A stretch of DNA of 64,000 nucleotides from Anadara kagoshimensis (lineage: Eukaryota > Mollusca > Bivalvia > Arcoida > Arcidae), in NCBI GenBank assembly GCA_021292105.1, contig CM037864.1, forward strand, positions 40,414,514 through 40,478,513, written 5' to 3'. Position 1 is the first letter of the stretch, and the number at the start of each line of letters is the position of its first letter. Positions 47,225 to 58,851 of this stretch are shown piece after piece. Position numbers and translations under genes: made by a program. The notes under the pieces were generated by a model. That model was not told the DNA's origin, searched no databases, and saw nothing but the letters and a program-made list of their open reading frames with translations.

Positions 47225-47370
47225 AAATACAAATATACCAGTCCATGTTCAAATAACGATCCCAAAAGCAAAGTAAAAACTTTGAAAACTGGCAAACCAG
47301 TTATAAACACCCGAACTTCCATCAAACAAGAGCAAGCATCTCCTGTCAAGCTAGCCACATCTGCTTTATA
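47225..47370 (+). repeat. Dispersed repeat R1 copy
   Basis: ATACCAGTCCATGTTCAAAT, then CCCAAAAGCAAAGTAAAAAC and TTTGAAAACTGGCAAAC match the family. The copy has lost the CTTCCCTGG part. Confidence 0.6.
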
Positions 47371-49896
47371 AAGTTATTTTTCCTTCATGCCTCCAATTGA
47401 GGGATGTATCCACAATCTTGTGGTTTTGCTCAAAACATTTGTAGCCATGTGTTCATTGGTAGTCATGGTTACATTCACAAGAACATGTTTTGGAGATGAG
47501 CTAAATCCCCAATATGGATCTACTTTGTCTATGTGATTCAAACTCACCGACTTGCTATATCTATGCGAGTCAACTCCTTTGTGGTTACTATCCTACAAAT
47601 GTATTGAAGCACACAACTTGATATCATTTTGTCATTATAGACCGTGCTCATCCATAGTAGTAGGTTTTATAAACAGTAGTCTCAATATGTTAATCTTTAC
47701 CATCTTTTCGTATTTATTTATTTGATAAATATTTTGGTTGTTTGAACTGTTGTTAAGTAAATTTATTTTGCTATTGCCAAGTACAAGTGTTTTAGCTTTA
47801 AACTTGGCTATCATGTACTAGTGATGGGAATACTGTAAACCAATTTTTATTTCCATGCAATTAACATTTAACTTCTGTGTGTTTCATGAAGACAAAATCA
47901 CAAAAGCTAATTGTTCAAACTTGTTTCTGAAAATGTTGTGTTGTTTTTATACCCAACTTGCAGCTATAGTCCATATTGGGATAGTTAATAGTCTCAAAGA
48001 GAATCACAAAATTTAATATCTGTAATTAAAAGTTGGTTTACATTATTACCTCATAAAGAAATTCTACTTTACTGAAACACCATGTAGCACTATAAAGAAT
48101 AAGAGAACTATAAATTCTGCTTGGCGACTATTTATTGTTATCATTTGGTACAAGTTTCTCCTAAGTTGTTGCATAAGTGTGTGTTGGAAAAACAGGGTAT
48201 TGGTAATGATTTTTACACACACACAATTAAAATACAGACAGTACAACAAAGACCTAAAAACACAAGTCTTTGGTTAAAGAGACAGAAACTTTGGAATAAA
48301 ACAAAAATACTGATAAATCTGTACATGGGAAGGAAGGAATAAAAAGTAACATAATCTTAATGCAGATTACGTTGTTTTTCTCTGATAAAAAGAGTCACAG
48401 TCAAAAAGCGTGCAAGCGACTAAAGATTCATGGGAAAATTCTAATAAAAAATAAACATTGCATAAAAACGTACATAACTACGAAGAATTGGGAATGTCTC
48501 CACTTCAACCTTATTTCATACAATATAATTACTCCACACATGAAAAATTGCACCACTATGACAACACACATATAAATAGATGTATATTGCACAATATAAA
48601 TAATCATCATATGACAATCACATGACTTGTTAGTGTCACATGATACATTCTATTCTTGGGACTAAAATGTGACTAGTTTTGTTTTTCTTCAATATGGCAA
48701 AGATAAGGACCATGATAATGTTACAAAAAAATTTAAGTCCCTGATAACACTTCTATTATGATAATAAATATGAACTATTACAAAATTCTATGAAAAACCC
48801 CACAAAAAAATGGTGAAATATATGATTGTATAATACAAGTGAAAACAAATGATGACTGTGTCCGATGAAGAGGATGATTTATGATCTTCCAAGTTTCTTA
48901 TTTCAAATGAGATGAATATCTTCAAATAATTTATATTGATATGGATTTACATTAATATATTATATTTTTTATTTCAGAAAAATTTTGAATCTGTAAAATT
49001 CTGCTACATTTAATTTTTTGAAAAAACTGGTCAGGTAAAAAGGTCGATTTTAATATGTAGTATTTACAAGGTAAAATTTTTAAAGACTGTGAAATACATG
49101 AAAAGGTTGAAATTAATTCCATGAACATTTTATATAAGGTCATTTATATAAACATAACCTTTTTCCTATTTAAATGTTTATCAGATCTTTACTGAATTCC
49201 TAAATTGAGAAAGAAATCTGGAAGCTAGGTTACAAAATTTAAATCAGAAAGCCAATAAGTGTAATCAATTATTGTACTGGTTGAACTCTTAATATACCTT
49301 GTTTAACGCAGAGAAAGACAAGATCAACATCTCTTCATCAAATGATATGCTCAATACAATTGATTTGTATGTTACATATAAAAAACAGAAAATGTCATTA
49401 TGCTTAAATATTACCATAACACAAAATATTGAATGACTTCATATATATAATAACACTTCATTGTAAACATATATATGTACGTATATGCATTTATAAGAAA
49501 ATTCTGATTCTAACACTTGTCCTTTTTAAAGAATAATGAGAAATAAGCTGCTGCTGCTAAAACAGGTTTAAACTTGAAGCTGCCTCTTGTTTATTATATT
49601 GTAATGTCAATGTTGTCCTCTACATTACTATAGTAGTAGCAAACCAGCATCTTATTCACTTATTTCTAGGGAAATCACTAACATTTAAAGCTTAAAGTCA
49701 CTGATATTATTTAAAATAATTCTCAAAAAAATTCTGATATAAAGATTAACTATGCTCAAGATTTTTTTTTTTCAATTTTCCCAAATCAGTATAGACATTA
49801 CTCATTCCAATTTTACCATAGTAAAATTATAACACCTTCACAATCTTTCTTACTGAAAGTAACATTTTTTTTTTCAAATATCTTGTTCAACCTTTC

Positions 49897-49975
49897 AATA
49901 ACCCCCTAGTGAGCCTCATTATGACTGGGTGGCATGCCTTACAATAACCCCCATGTGAGCCCCATTATGACTGGC
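49897..49975. repeat. Short direct repeat, 45-bp period
   Basis: CAATAACCCCCTAGTGAGCC with CATTATGACTGG occurs at 49897. A near copy at 49942 reads CAATAACCCCCATGTGAGCC. Confidence 0.75.
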
Positions 49976-52190
49976 TTCATCACTCATCAGTTTAACAGTA
50001 CACTAAGTCAACCATGCATCTTATCTTAATATTACAAAGTCATGGAAAACCATAGCAACCACAATATCATCAGTAGCCATAATAGTATTTCTACAACAGC
50101 TTGTCAAGAAATAACTCAAACGGCTGACTAAATGTATATTATCCAAGTTTTACATCCTCAAATAAAATATACAAAACAGCTCCATTCTCTAGGCCTCCTA
50201 CAGTTCAAAGAAATAAATGATTATATAAAAACTCTCCTCCATTCCTGTATCTTCCACAGTTCAAACAAATAACCAAGAGTGATTTTATTATCAGAACATC
50301 AGAAACATCTCAGCGAATCAGACAATTAAAACACTGTCAAGCATCTGAGTGATGTTGACATAAAGCCAGCTTGCGCGCCAAGTATAATGATTGTGCGTAG
50401 TTTTAGCTACGTTGCAGATGGCAAAATTCCCATCATCACATATAAATTGTATGACTTCCTGATGGTAATAACGCGAGTTATATAAGCAGTCTACAAGACA
50501 ATCATCACCAGTTCAGAAATAAAACATCCCTTAACTGTTATATGCCAAAGTACATAATGATGGGGAAGGGTCAAAATATATGATGTAAAATATAACCAAA
50601 ATACTTTGATGTTAAATTTCAGATCTGATACAACTAATACAAGACCAGTCTGATGAGGGCTGGAAAGGTGAATGACAGAGCTATCAATTAAAGCTTCAGG
50701 TATTTAAGATACAATGGATTACTGAAAATAATATAAATTGGATTTTTGGTGTTTCATTAATGGATTTCTTTTAAAATATAAACATATCAAAAAACGTATG
50801 AGACATTGAATAACTAGCATGCAACGAAAAAGAAAATGAATTTTGTAGCACTGATTTTGGTTAAAAACAAATACCTTTCTCTTCAATGGCTGTGAATGTT
50901 TTAATCAAAACATACATATGAACATTTACCTCTTTAATATGCAATACGAGGTAAATAAGACTTATACAACCTTTAAAAACATCACAAATGTCAAGGTCAT
51001 GTAGTCATGGTTATCATAAACACATAAGATATATACTTATATGATATATACAACACAGAATAATGTCAAGGTCATTGTCATGATCCGACCTCGACACATT
51101 TAGAGACATCCATATATATTTATAATATGTATACTACAAACTATGTACAACCATGATGAAAATGAATTGTTCTATAATGTATATATAAAAAAATCTTTAC
51201 TTTTGTTTCAATAATTGCCAACAATCAACTCTTTTACTTAAAAAGAATATTGTTATTGCATGTTTCTGACCTTTGACCTAGGCCAAAAACAAGTAACACA
51301 TGTGTATATAAATACATATATATATAAAATCTAACACATCTACACACATATACTCACACTACTAACCAGGTTTTCAAAACACACACAAAAAATAAATAAA
51401 TAAATAAATTAAGCATAGGAATAACTCTGCAGTTTATCCTACAAAGTCTGTACAGATCCCACAAAAACAAACAAACAATAATAATATTAAAAACAATTAC
51501 CATATCCCCTTATGGCAGTAAATAGCCTTGAACATAACAGTGGAATAAATGTTGTAGCTCTTCAACAAAATCATGATACAAATTGTGCTATACAACACAA
51601 TGCTTTTCAAGTGGTCCCTAGGTGATCACACCTTAAAACTGTATATTAGTAGCTGCGTCTGTAAATTTGTTGGAATGTTTTTAAGCTCATTCCTTTCTGC
51701 TGCTTATTAACTTCAATGATATTCTCTACATGAAAGTGTGTTAAGAAAATGCCATTTCATGCTTTCTCAAAAAAATTCTTTTAGAGATTTGAGAAAGAAA
51801 AATAAAAACCTGTTTACATTTGGCAGATCAAATTCTGAAATATCTTTTGTTCAATTCATAATTATTTTGTTCTAAATTCTTAAATTTTTTGCAATCAGAT
51901 CTCTATGTGAAAATGGGAAAAATAAAAATTATGCAGATAGACAGATTTTTGAAATTAAAAAACAAAACCTGTTTTAGAACCCTGTCAAACCCAATATTTA
52001 TGCAATGAAAACGAATAATATAGCACTGTTACTGTGTTGATAAATTTATGTGATAAATATAAACACACAGTCTGTCTGTAAGACAAGGAAGTGAAAATAA
52101 ATAATAACACACCAGTGATATCTAATATCTACTGTTAACCATAGCCATGACAAAAATATACTGTTTAACCAATACAACCTAACTTAATTA

Positions 52191-52326
52191 TACAGTCAAA
52201 CCAGTCTTGAAGACAACTCATACAAAAGGGCCATCTGCTCACAAGCAAGGGGGTTATAATTCCAACTTATCAATGAACACTTTTTGCAGGTTCCCTTGCT
52301 GGTCTTGATAAACAGGTTGGATTGTA
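52191..52326. repeat. Palindromic 'AACCTGTCT' dispersed repeat, copy 3
   Basis: TACAGTCAAACCAGTCTTGA pairs with TGATAAACAGGTTGGATTGTA at the other end. It is 136 bp long. Confidence 0.7.
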
Positions 52327-52331
52327 ACACA

Positions 52332-52508
52332 TACAGTAAACCTGTATATAAATACCACCAAATGGACCGAAAAAATGTGGATTTTGCGATTAATGGACTT
52401 CATATAGAGGTTCTTTTTGGTAGAACTATGAAGGGACTTTAAAACAAAAGGTCTTAATGAACAGGTGGTCTTTATATATAGATGGTTGATTTAACAGGTA
52501 TGACTATA
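52332..52508. repeat. Palindromic 'AACCTGTCT' dispersed repeat, copy 4
   Basis: TACAGTAAACCTGTATATAA pairs with the end AACAGGTATGACTATA, and inner GGTGGTCTTTATATA matches copy 1. It lies 5 bp from copy 3, so the two form a tandem pair. Confidence 0.7.
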
Positions 52509-53669
52509 AATTTTCTCCTTCAAAAGCATTAACCAATCCGTCTTTCAGTTGTGATTTGAAATGAATATAATTGTCAAAAAATTAAAGAACATTTTGAACC
52601 TTGGGCCTTCAGGATTCACATGTATGAGGTAGAAAAATTACTGTTAAAGGCACATATCAAAATTAATAAATAAATCACTAATAATTCCCAGTACAAATAC
52701 CTGCAATCATTTTTTTATACAAAATGAAATAAAACTTATATCTTTTATTCCAGTGAAATGGTAGAAATCAGTTGTTTTTTTAAAATGAAACCCTGAAAAT
52801 TTGCATCGATCAATGGATTTCTAAATTAAGGTTCCGATAGTAAGAAAACAGAAAATGAAAAAGTCATTATTAGCTGAATTCAAAAGTGTTAAACAACAGA
52901 CAAAAACAGCATGTGTTAATTGGCTATAGTGTTTATAACTGTTGCCATGACTAGCAAAATAAATATATTGGCAAGTTGAATTTCAAACTGTAATGTTTTA
53001 CATTTTAACACTGTTTGTAACTTAAAATCCTGTCAGTAGGAAGTGTGAAAATATCAAATCAGTGAAAACTTACTAGAAGTTGAGGTAATAAGAGATGTTA
53101 TAACACCTTTAAGTTTATAACAGATCAGAAACAAACAATGATAAATAATAAGGACGGACAAAGGAAACAAAAATCTTCATTTAGACCATTTGGTTTACAT
53201 TAGTTAGTGATCAAAATGATGAAATAACAAATATACTTTAAAATATGGTATTGCAATTGCATTGAATTTTTTTTCCATCTATGAGTCTGAACGACCATCG
53301 AGACCAGATATTTTTGCCATGGCATGGTAGGAATGCTGTTAAAAAGGGCGGAATAATGAATTAACTATGTCTGTAAAAACACACAGATAGGCAAATAATA
53401 ATTGGATAAATTAACAAACAAATCACAATAAATAATAATAAATAATTAACAAAAAATCAACCATAATTCACTAAAATAATTAAAAAACAAAAATTAATAA
53501 ATATTGCACAATTTAATACAATGATTGTTGAAAATTGATAAAAAATGTAATTTGTACACTGAACGGATTTCAGATTTTGTAGATATAATAATAAATATTG
53601 TTCTCCATACTTAAAGGTCCAACACTTGATTCATCGTTTGACCTTTTTGCACTTAGGACTAGATTGATA

Positions 53670-53693
53670 AATCATTGTGACTTCACAATGATT
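53670..53693. repeat. Perfect 11-bp-arm inverted repeat
   Basis: AATCATTGTGA, then CT, then TCACAATGATT. Being in the putative Onecut 3' UTR, it could be an RNA hairpin or a palindromic protein site. Confidence 0.7.
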
Positions 53694-54469
53694 ATGAATG
53701 TTATGATATGTTGAAATAAATACTTGTAACACATGGCTAATAAATTAATTTTTTTAATTTCTTTCTTTTCAGAAAAAAATTATCGTTTCATTTTGTGATT
53801 TATTTTTAAAGTTTGAATTTGTAGATAAATGTAAGCACAGAAATGGATTTTTGTTGCTATTCAAACTTTGCCATTATAGATTGTTTTGAGCAAAAGCAGA
53901 CATAAATAGAACTATACTGGCTGCTTCAAATGATTAACCAGCATATAAAAAAGATCCAAAAATGTAATTAATATATAATATTCAGGAATGTGTGGAAAAT
54001 TGAGATTTCTTTAAGTTCTTCTGTCGACTTGCAGTCTAAAAACAATAAAACTTAAAAAAGAGGATTTAAAAAAACCTTAAAAAAGAGATAAAATTCTCTG
54101 ACATATATAGCAATATAATAATAATAAACTATGACACGGATCAACAGTTAAATACGGAATGGCAGATCCACAAAAAACTTTCAAAAAAGAAAGCTGGAAT
54201 GATAATTCTAACATATAATATGAAAACAGATCCATATCTCCTCTTGTTGTGGATAATTTGTCTATCAATACACACACATATATAAGTATTGTCTTAAGTC
54301 ACAAAATGAAATGGTTTCAATATGAATTTCGTCGTAATTTCATTCATGTCCTTTATGTTCAGGCTGCACATGAATGATGACACTTGTATGTCACATGAAG
54401 TTTTATAAGTCTACTGTATGATTCAATGATAAGATTGCTTCAACTATAATGTTTTAGTGAGATATATCC

Positions 54470-54741
54470 TCAGTGACTTTTACTGTCTCTTGTGATAGTT
54501 CCATCATCATCTCTCCATTTATCAACAGACCTCCTCCGTGCATTCATAAAGAAATTTGCTACTGTAGACACTTCAAGTCCCAACTGTTGTGCTATTGTAG
54601 CTTGCATTTCTTTAGAGGGGCGTTTTGTTTCCTTGAAAATTGCATGCAATGTCCGTCGCTGGATATCTGTAAACACTAGACGTGGTTTTTTGGGTGGCCT
54701 ATTTTCTTGCGGCTGAGGTTCTTGTTCTTTCCTTTTACAAG
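54470..54741 (-). CDS. onecut: Onecut (HNF6-family) homeobox protein: terminal homeodomain exon
   Basis: On the minus strand the acceptor TATCCTTTCAG ends at 54742. The exon then encodes 89 residues and TGA (54470-54472). It enters in phase 1. After CKRKEQE, the end of the Cut-to-homeodomain linker, the homeodomain begins at PKKPRLVFTDIQRRTL. It contains FKETKRPSKEMQ, LGLEVSTVANFFMNARRR and KW. Phe48 and Met50 in the recognition helix (NFFMNARRR) are the signature of Onecut homeodomains. The Cut domain must lie upstream beyond 64000. Onecut proteins are nuclear transcription factors acting in neural, liver, pancreas and sensory development in animals. The C-terminal tail after the homeodomain is short and acidic, then basic. 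Identity is secure; the paralogue is not resolved. Confidence 0.97.
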
Positions 54742-56647
54742 CTGAAAGGATAGAAAATACCAACATAAATTTAAATATTCATAAGTTAAGGAATATACAT
54801 TGCATATTCATGTGTTATCACTATCACCTTAGCTACCAAACAATTACACATATCAAATCATTAGATCTTTTTGTTAAAAGATTTGAGGACATGATTCACT
54901 CCCTATTTGTCCTTGTATTGGCTACACAATTTATTTATTCCATGTAAAACACTGTGTTGCATGTGAAATGTTATCAGACAGTTCTAAATGGAGGGAATAT
55001 GTAGGACATTTACATTAGTGCATACAATGTAACACAATATGTTAAGAAAGTGTCAAGTTCAAATTCCATTTCCTGTTAGACTAGCATGTGCCAATTTTAA
55101 CCAAATTCATCTTCCAATTTGATACTTAAGAGTGTGCCAAGATGTTATAGTCATTCCTATAGACAATGTAATTTTATCTCCAAGATAGAACTTTAGAAGT
55201 CATTGAAAGTGAAAAGAATTTAAATTGTAACATATTAACAAATATTAATGTCCAAAATGGTCAATACAGATATTTTTATTGTTTTAGTTAGAAATTTCAT
55301 AAAAAATGACCTTCAATAAAATTATGATCACATACAAGTCATAAAATTGAGATAACAATTGTGACAACAGTGTCATTTTAAAAATTTCTGCGTTTTAACA
55401 GGTAGAATTTCTTCTCAAAATGTTTGTTAGTACATATGTTGGTCAACAACAAGATCCACCCTGCATGTTTAATTTTCATGCTGTCAGTCAGATGAAAAAT
55501 GAAAAGACCAAATAAGTTTTTCCCAGCATGAAGGTAACTCTCCATATTTTATAAGAGGGCCAGTGTATGTAAACTTCATATAAAATCTCACTGTTAGTTT
55601 ATCTTTCTAAATATTTCTGTTGTTTCATATTTAAATATTTAAAATACTTAAATGCTAGAACACAGAAATCATGGGAAAACGTTTAACTGTCTCTACTGCA
55701 CATAAATAAACTGGTATAAAATGTGTGCGAGAGATAAAAGCACACACCTGGGACATGTCTCTTAAATTTACTTAGGACCTGAACTATGTTACTCCTACAT
55801 ACAAATGATATAATAATAATGATTGAAGATGTGTTTAATTCTATTATTGGGCATTTAGAAAATTATTAAACAGACCTATATTTAGATTATCAGATTTAAT
55901 TTTTACAAAATTTCCTAAAAAATCTATTTCTTAAATGTATTTTAGTTGACTTATAAAAGCATATCCAAGGGAAATAATTTTGAATGATAAAAATCTATTA
56001 ATTTAGTCGTCAATGATTTGTAGAATTGATTCTTTTGTCGAGTATTTTTAAGCTTCATCTAATACAAATAAGAAATCACATAATTTAACACCTTGACTTA
56101 ATCCATAATCAATAACAACTACAACATACTTTAGAATGATTCCGAGGTGTTTGTATGTGTGTAGGTTTTAACTTTCTATTGATAAACTACCAATAAAACA
56201 GTAAAAAATAAGCTAGATTTTTAAAATCATGCTACGGTATTTATCAATACAGCATTACTTTCATATAGCCATTAATTATCATCAAAGTTCTTTACGATTT
56301 TGGCACATTTTTAAATATCATATTATAATACCATTTTATCTAAGCTTTTAAAAAAAAGTATCTGTGATGAGTTTGCAAGGAAATCTAAGAAAATATTAAG
56401 CAACATATCAAACAAAGCTCTGAAAACAATAAGCCTCCACAACACTAGCTACACACTGCATCCAAAATAAAATAAATGCATAAAAGTGAAATATTTGAGA
56501 AAGGGTATTATAAAAGAGCTTGTTGAAAGTCTTCTTATTTTAGGATTAAAATGATGGCAAGAAAAAATAATTACAAGGAATTATTTGTTGGTGATAGACC
56601 TTGCTAATCTCTACCTTAAATTAAAATATGCCCAGATATATTACATA

Positions 56648-56655
<8 letters not shown>

Positions 56656-56728
<73 letters not shown>

Positions 56729-56739
56729 GAGAGAGAGAT
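56656..56739. repeat. (GA)n microsatellite
   Basis: About 40 GA dimers with one interruption, within the Onecut intron. The open frames through it are repeat artefacts. Confidence 0.95.
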
Positions 56740-57192
56740 GACCATTCAGCTTCAGTATTTAAAATGTAGTTATAAAAGCAAATTTCCCCTGGGAAAATGT
56801 AGGAAAAAGTACATGTATACAAATATTAAGTCAATAAAAATCTAAATCTAGAGTGTGAATCCAGCAGCTGAACCTAAAGAATTTATCATAAAGTTCAACA
56901 ATAGTCGTTTTATATCTGTTAAAACTGGTATTTGTCTTTACTATAAGCACTTGAAGGTTTTATGGATTTTTGTGTTTTCCAAATACAAAGATAGCACAAT
57001 GTACCAAGCACAATCAATGGAACATTTTAATTCAAATCACTTTTAACACAAGTTCAGTTATATTTACATATCATCTCAAAATAAAATCATACATATGTTA
57101 TTGAAACTTTATCCTTTTTTCAAATTCAGCATCTCCACATGAAAAACCTAAACAATACATGAATAGCAGCAGATGACAGAGTTCCAAACCAT

Positions 57193-57235
57193 TGACGTCA
57201 GTGACGCCCGATTTTCTACTTCTCTTTTATATATA
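57193..57235 (+). promoter_or_regulatory. CRE and TATA-like cluster in the Onecut intron
   Basis: CATTGACGTCAGTGACGCC contains the full CRE palindrome TGACGTCA. TTTTATATATA follows about 25 bases later. Spacing would suit a promoter read on the plus strand. It may equally be an enhancer or chance. Confidence 0.35.
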
Positions 57236-58761
57236 GAGACTGATTGTTTAATTTAAGCTTTATAATGTTTCATTACAGCTTTTTACTCTTACTTTTAATT
57301 AACGAAGGCAATATTTCAGATTTTGATGATTATCTTTGCTTTCATTAACAAGTATTTTTTTTTAATATGTATTTTTTTTGTGTGGTTGATTTCGTTTTTG
57401 ACATGTGCAACAGATGTATTGTGTAAGTAGCCATTTTTACAGAATCAGGGTAACATTATTTACCAAAATTGATTGATATATTGATATATATAAAGAAGCA
57501 TCTTTAAAAGAATTGTTATTGAAACTTAAAATGGAGTTAAAAAAAGTTCAAGGATATTTTTTTTTATAAATAGCAATCTAAAATGAACCCACACACCAAA
57601 AGATACCAATAAGATTACATGCAAACATTCAGGATCTGCATTACTACAGGTATCAACTCTGTACTTTTTAGAATAAAATTTATGAAAAAAACCACACATT
57701 TTTTAATATTACGACTGGGTACATTCAAAATTTTAGTTTTCAGTAATATGGTCCAGGTAAATTCATGATAGGCAGGCAGTAAACAAGGAAAATGTACTTA
57801 GATAAATAGTATTCCCATAAGGATAATATATAATGGTAACTGAATCAGAGGGTTTTACATAATTAATAAGTGAACTGCTATGCCCCAATAGTTGTAGTAA
57901 CAATAATACCAAATGTTTCATTTTAAACAGCTGTTCTTTATTACCTTGATAGACATTGTCACTTACAAAGAAGGACGGAAGGAGATACTGAGAAGTCAGA
58001 TGACTACACAGACGTAATAACCTTTTTATTAACATACAAAACAGAAAAAATTAAGATGGAGTATTTAAATTAAACATTTTTTTAAAACACTACTTTACAG
58101 TATCTTGGGAAAAACCTACTTAAATGAATTATTGGCTGCTAGCAGATAAAAATAAAATTGATATCATTTGATTCCTTGACAAGTTAAATTATGTTATGTT
58201 TAAATTACTACACAACTTTCAAAGATAGGCAACATTTAGGTAGTTTTTTTTTCAGATCAGTTAACAAAAATATTGCATCATATCTATTTTAGTGATGTTG
58301 TTTGAAGCATGTTGTTTTGAGTCCGTTTTACCTCCCAGTCAAGGTTCCTTCACTTATATTGAGGTAGTCAGTTCTGGAATGGTAGCGGATCGATTTATTT
58401 GACGTAAACGAGATAAAAGTGAAATACATTACCATGGTACTACAAAGCCTCTTGCAAACTCTATTTTATGTTTATAAAATCACTATTATCATAATTTTTT
58501 GAGTCAAATATATACTACAATATTTGTGCAGAACTATAAACTACAATGATGACAAGACAAATGAAAAGTTAATGCCAAAACTTATTTTCAAATTTTGCTG
58601 AATTTCAAAACTATGATTAAGATCATCATACAGATGTCACAGAGACAGGTTAAGGAGATATATGTGTGATTGACATGTCTTCTATCTACTAACCAGGATA
58701 TTATGTGTTACAACATCTATTATTTTGAGGCAATAGAATCCATCCTACTTTTTGACCTTAC

Positions 58762-58851
58762 CCGCTGAAAAATCTAGCCCAGTATGTTGTGCAACTGGCG
58801 ATTGTGTTGGATCACTAAGTCTGTCGGGAATATCAGCCATTGTCAGAAAAT
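58762..58851 (-). CDS. onecut: Onecut linker exon 2: 90-bp phase 1-1 cassette exon
   Basis: On the minus strand TTTCTTCAG ends at 58852 and GTAAGG starts at 58761. Only one frame is open. It enters in phase 1 and leaves in phase 1, exactly the phase of the homeodomain exon (its last G plus CT gives Ala before CKRKEQE). The product is 30 residues, including MADIPDRLSDPTQSPVAQHT and ending GLDFSA. It would lie between the Cut domain and the homeodomain. It can be included or skipped without changing frame. It matches no domain I know; a TQSP site is a possible kinase target. The call rests on splice sites, phase and balanced codons, not on a database match. Confidence 0.75.

Larger units (their letters stand above)
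48105..54469 (-). other. Probable long 3' UTR of the Onecut gene
   Basis: Between the Onecut stop and about 48.1 kb there is no coding frame. The DNA is AT-rich, poor in long microsatellites, and carries only a pair of small dispersed repeats. On the minus strand an AATAAA lies at about 48127-48132, followed by GT-rich sequence, so a 3' end near 48105 is possible. Onecut genes often have long 3' UTRs. The extent is a guess; nearer AATAAA sites could be used. Confidence 0.3.
54742..58761 (-). other. onecut: Onecut intron between the 30-aa linker exon and the homeodomain exon
   Basis: It begins GTAAGG (minus strand, at 58761) and ends TTTCAG at 54742. It is AT-rich with a long GA microsatellite and a CRE/TATA-like cluster near 57195-57235. 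I saw no further symmetric exon in it. Confidence 0.6.

Noticed and set aside
54473-54716. Two plus-strand frames opposite the homeodomain exon
   Set aside because: They are antisense shadows of the Onecut homeodomain.
56585-56845. A frame with an Arg-Glu run, and its Ser-Leu reverse
   Set aside because: Produced by the GA microsatellite in the Onecut intron.
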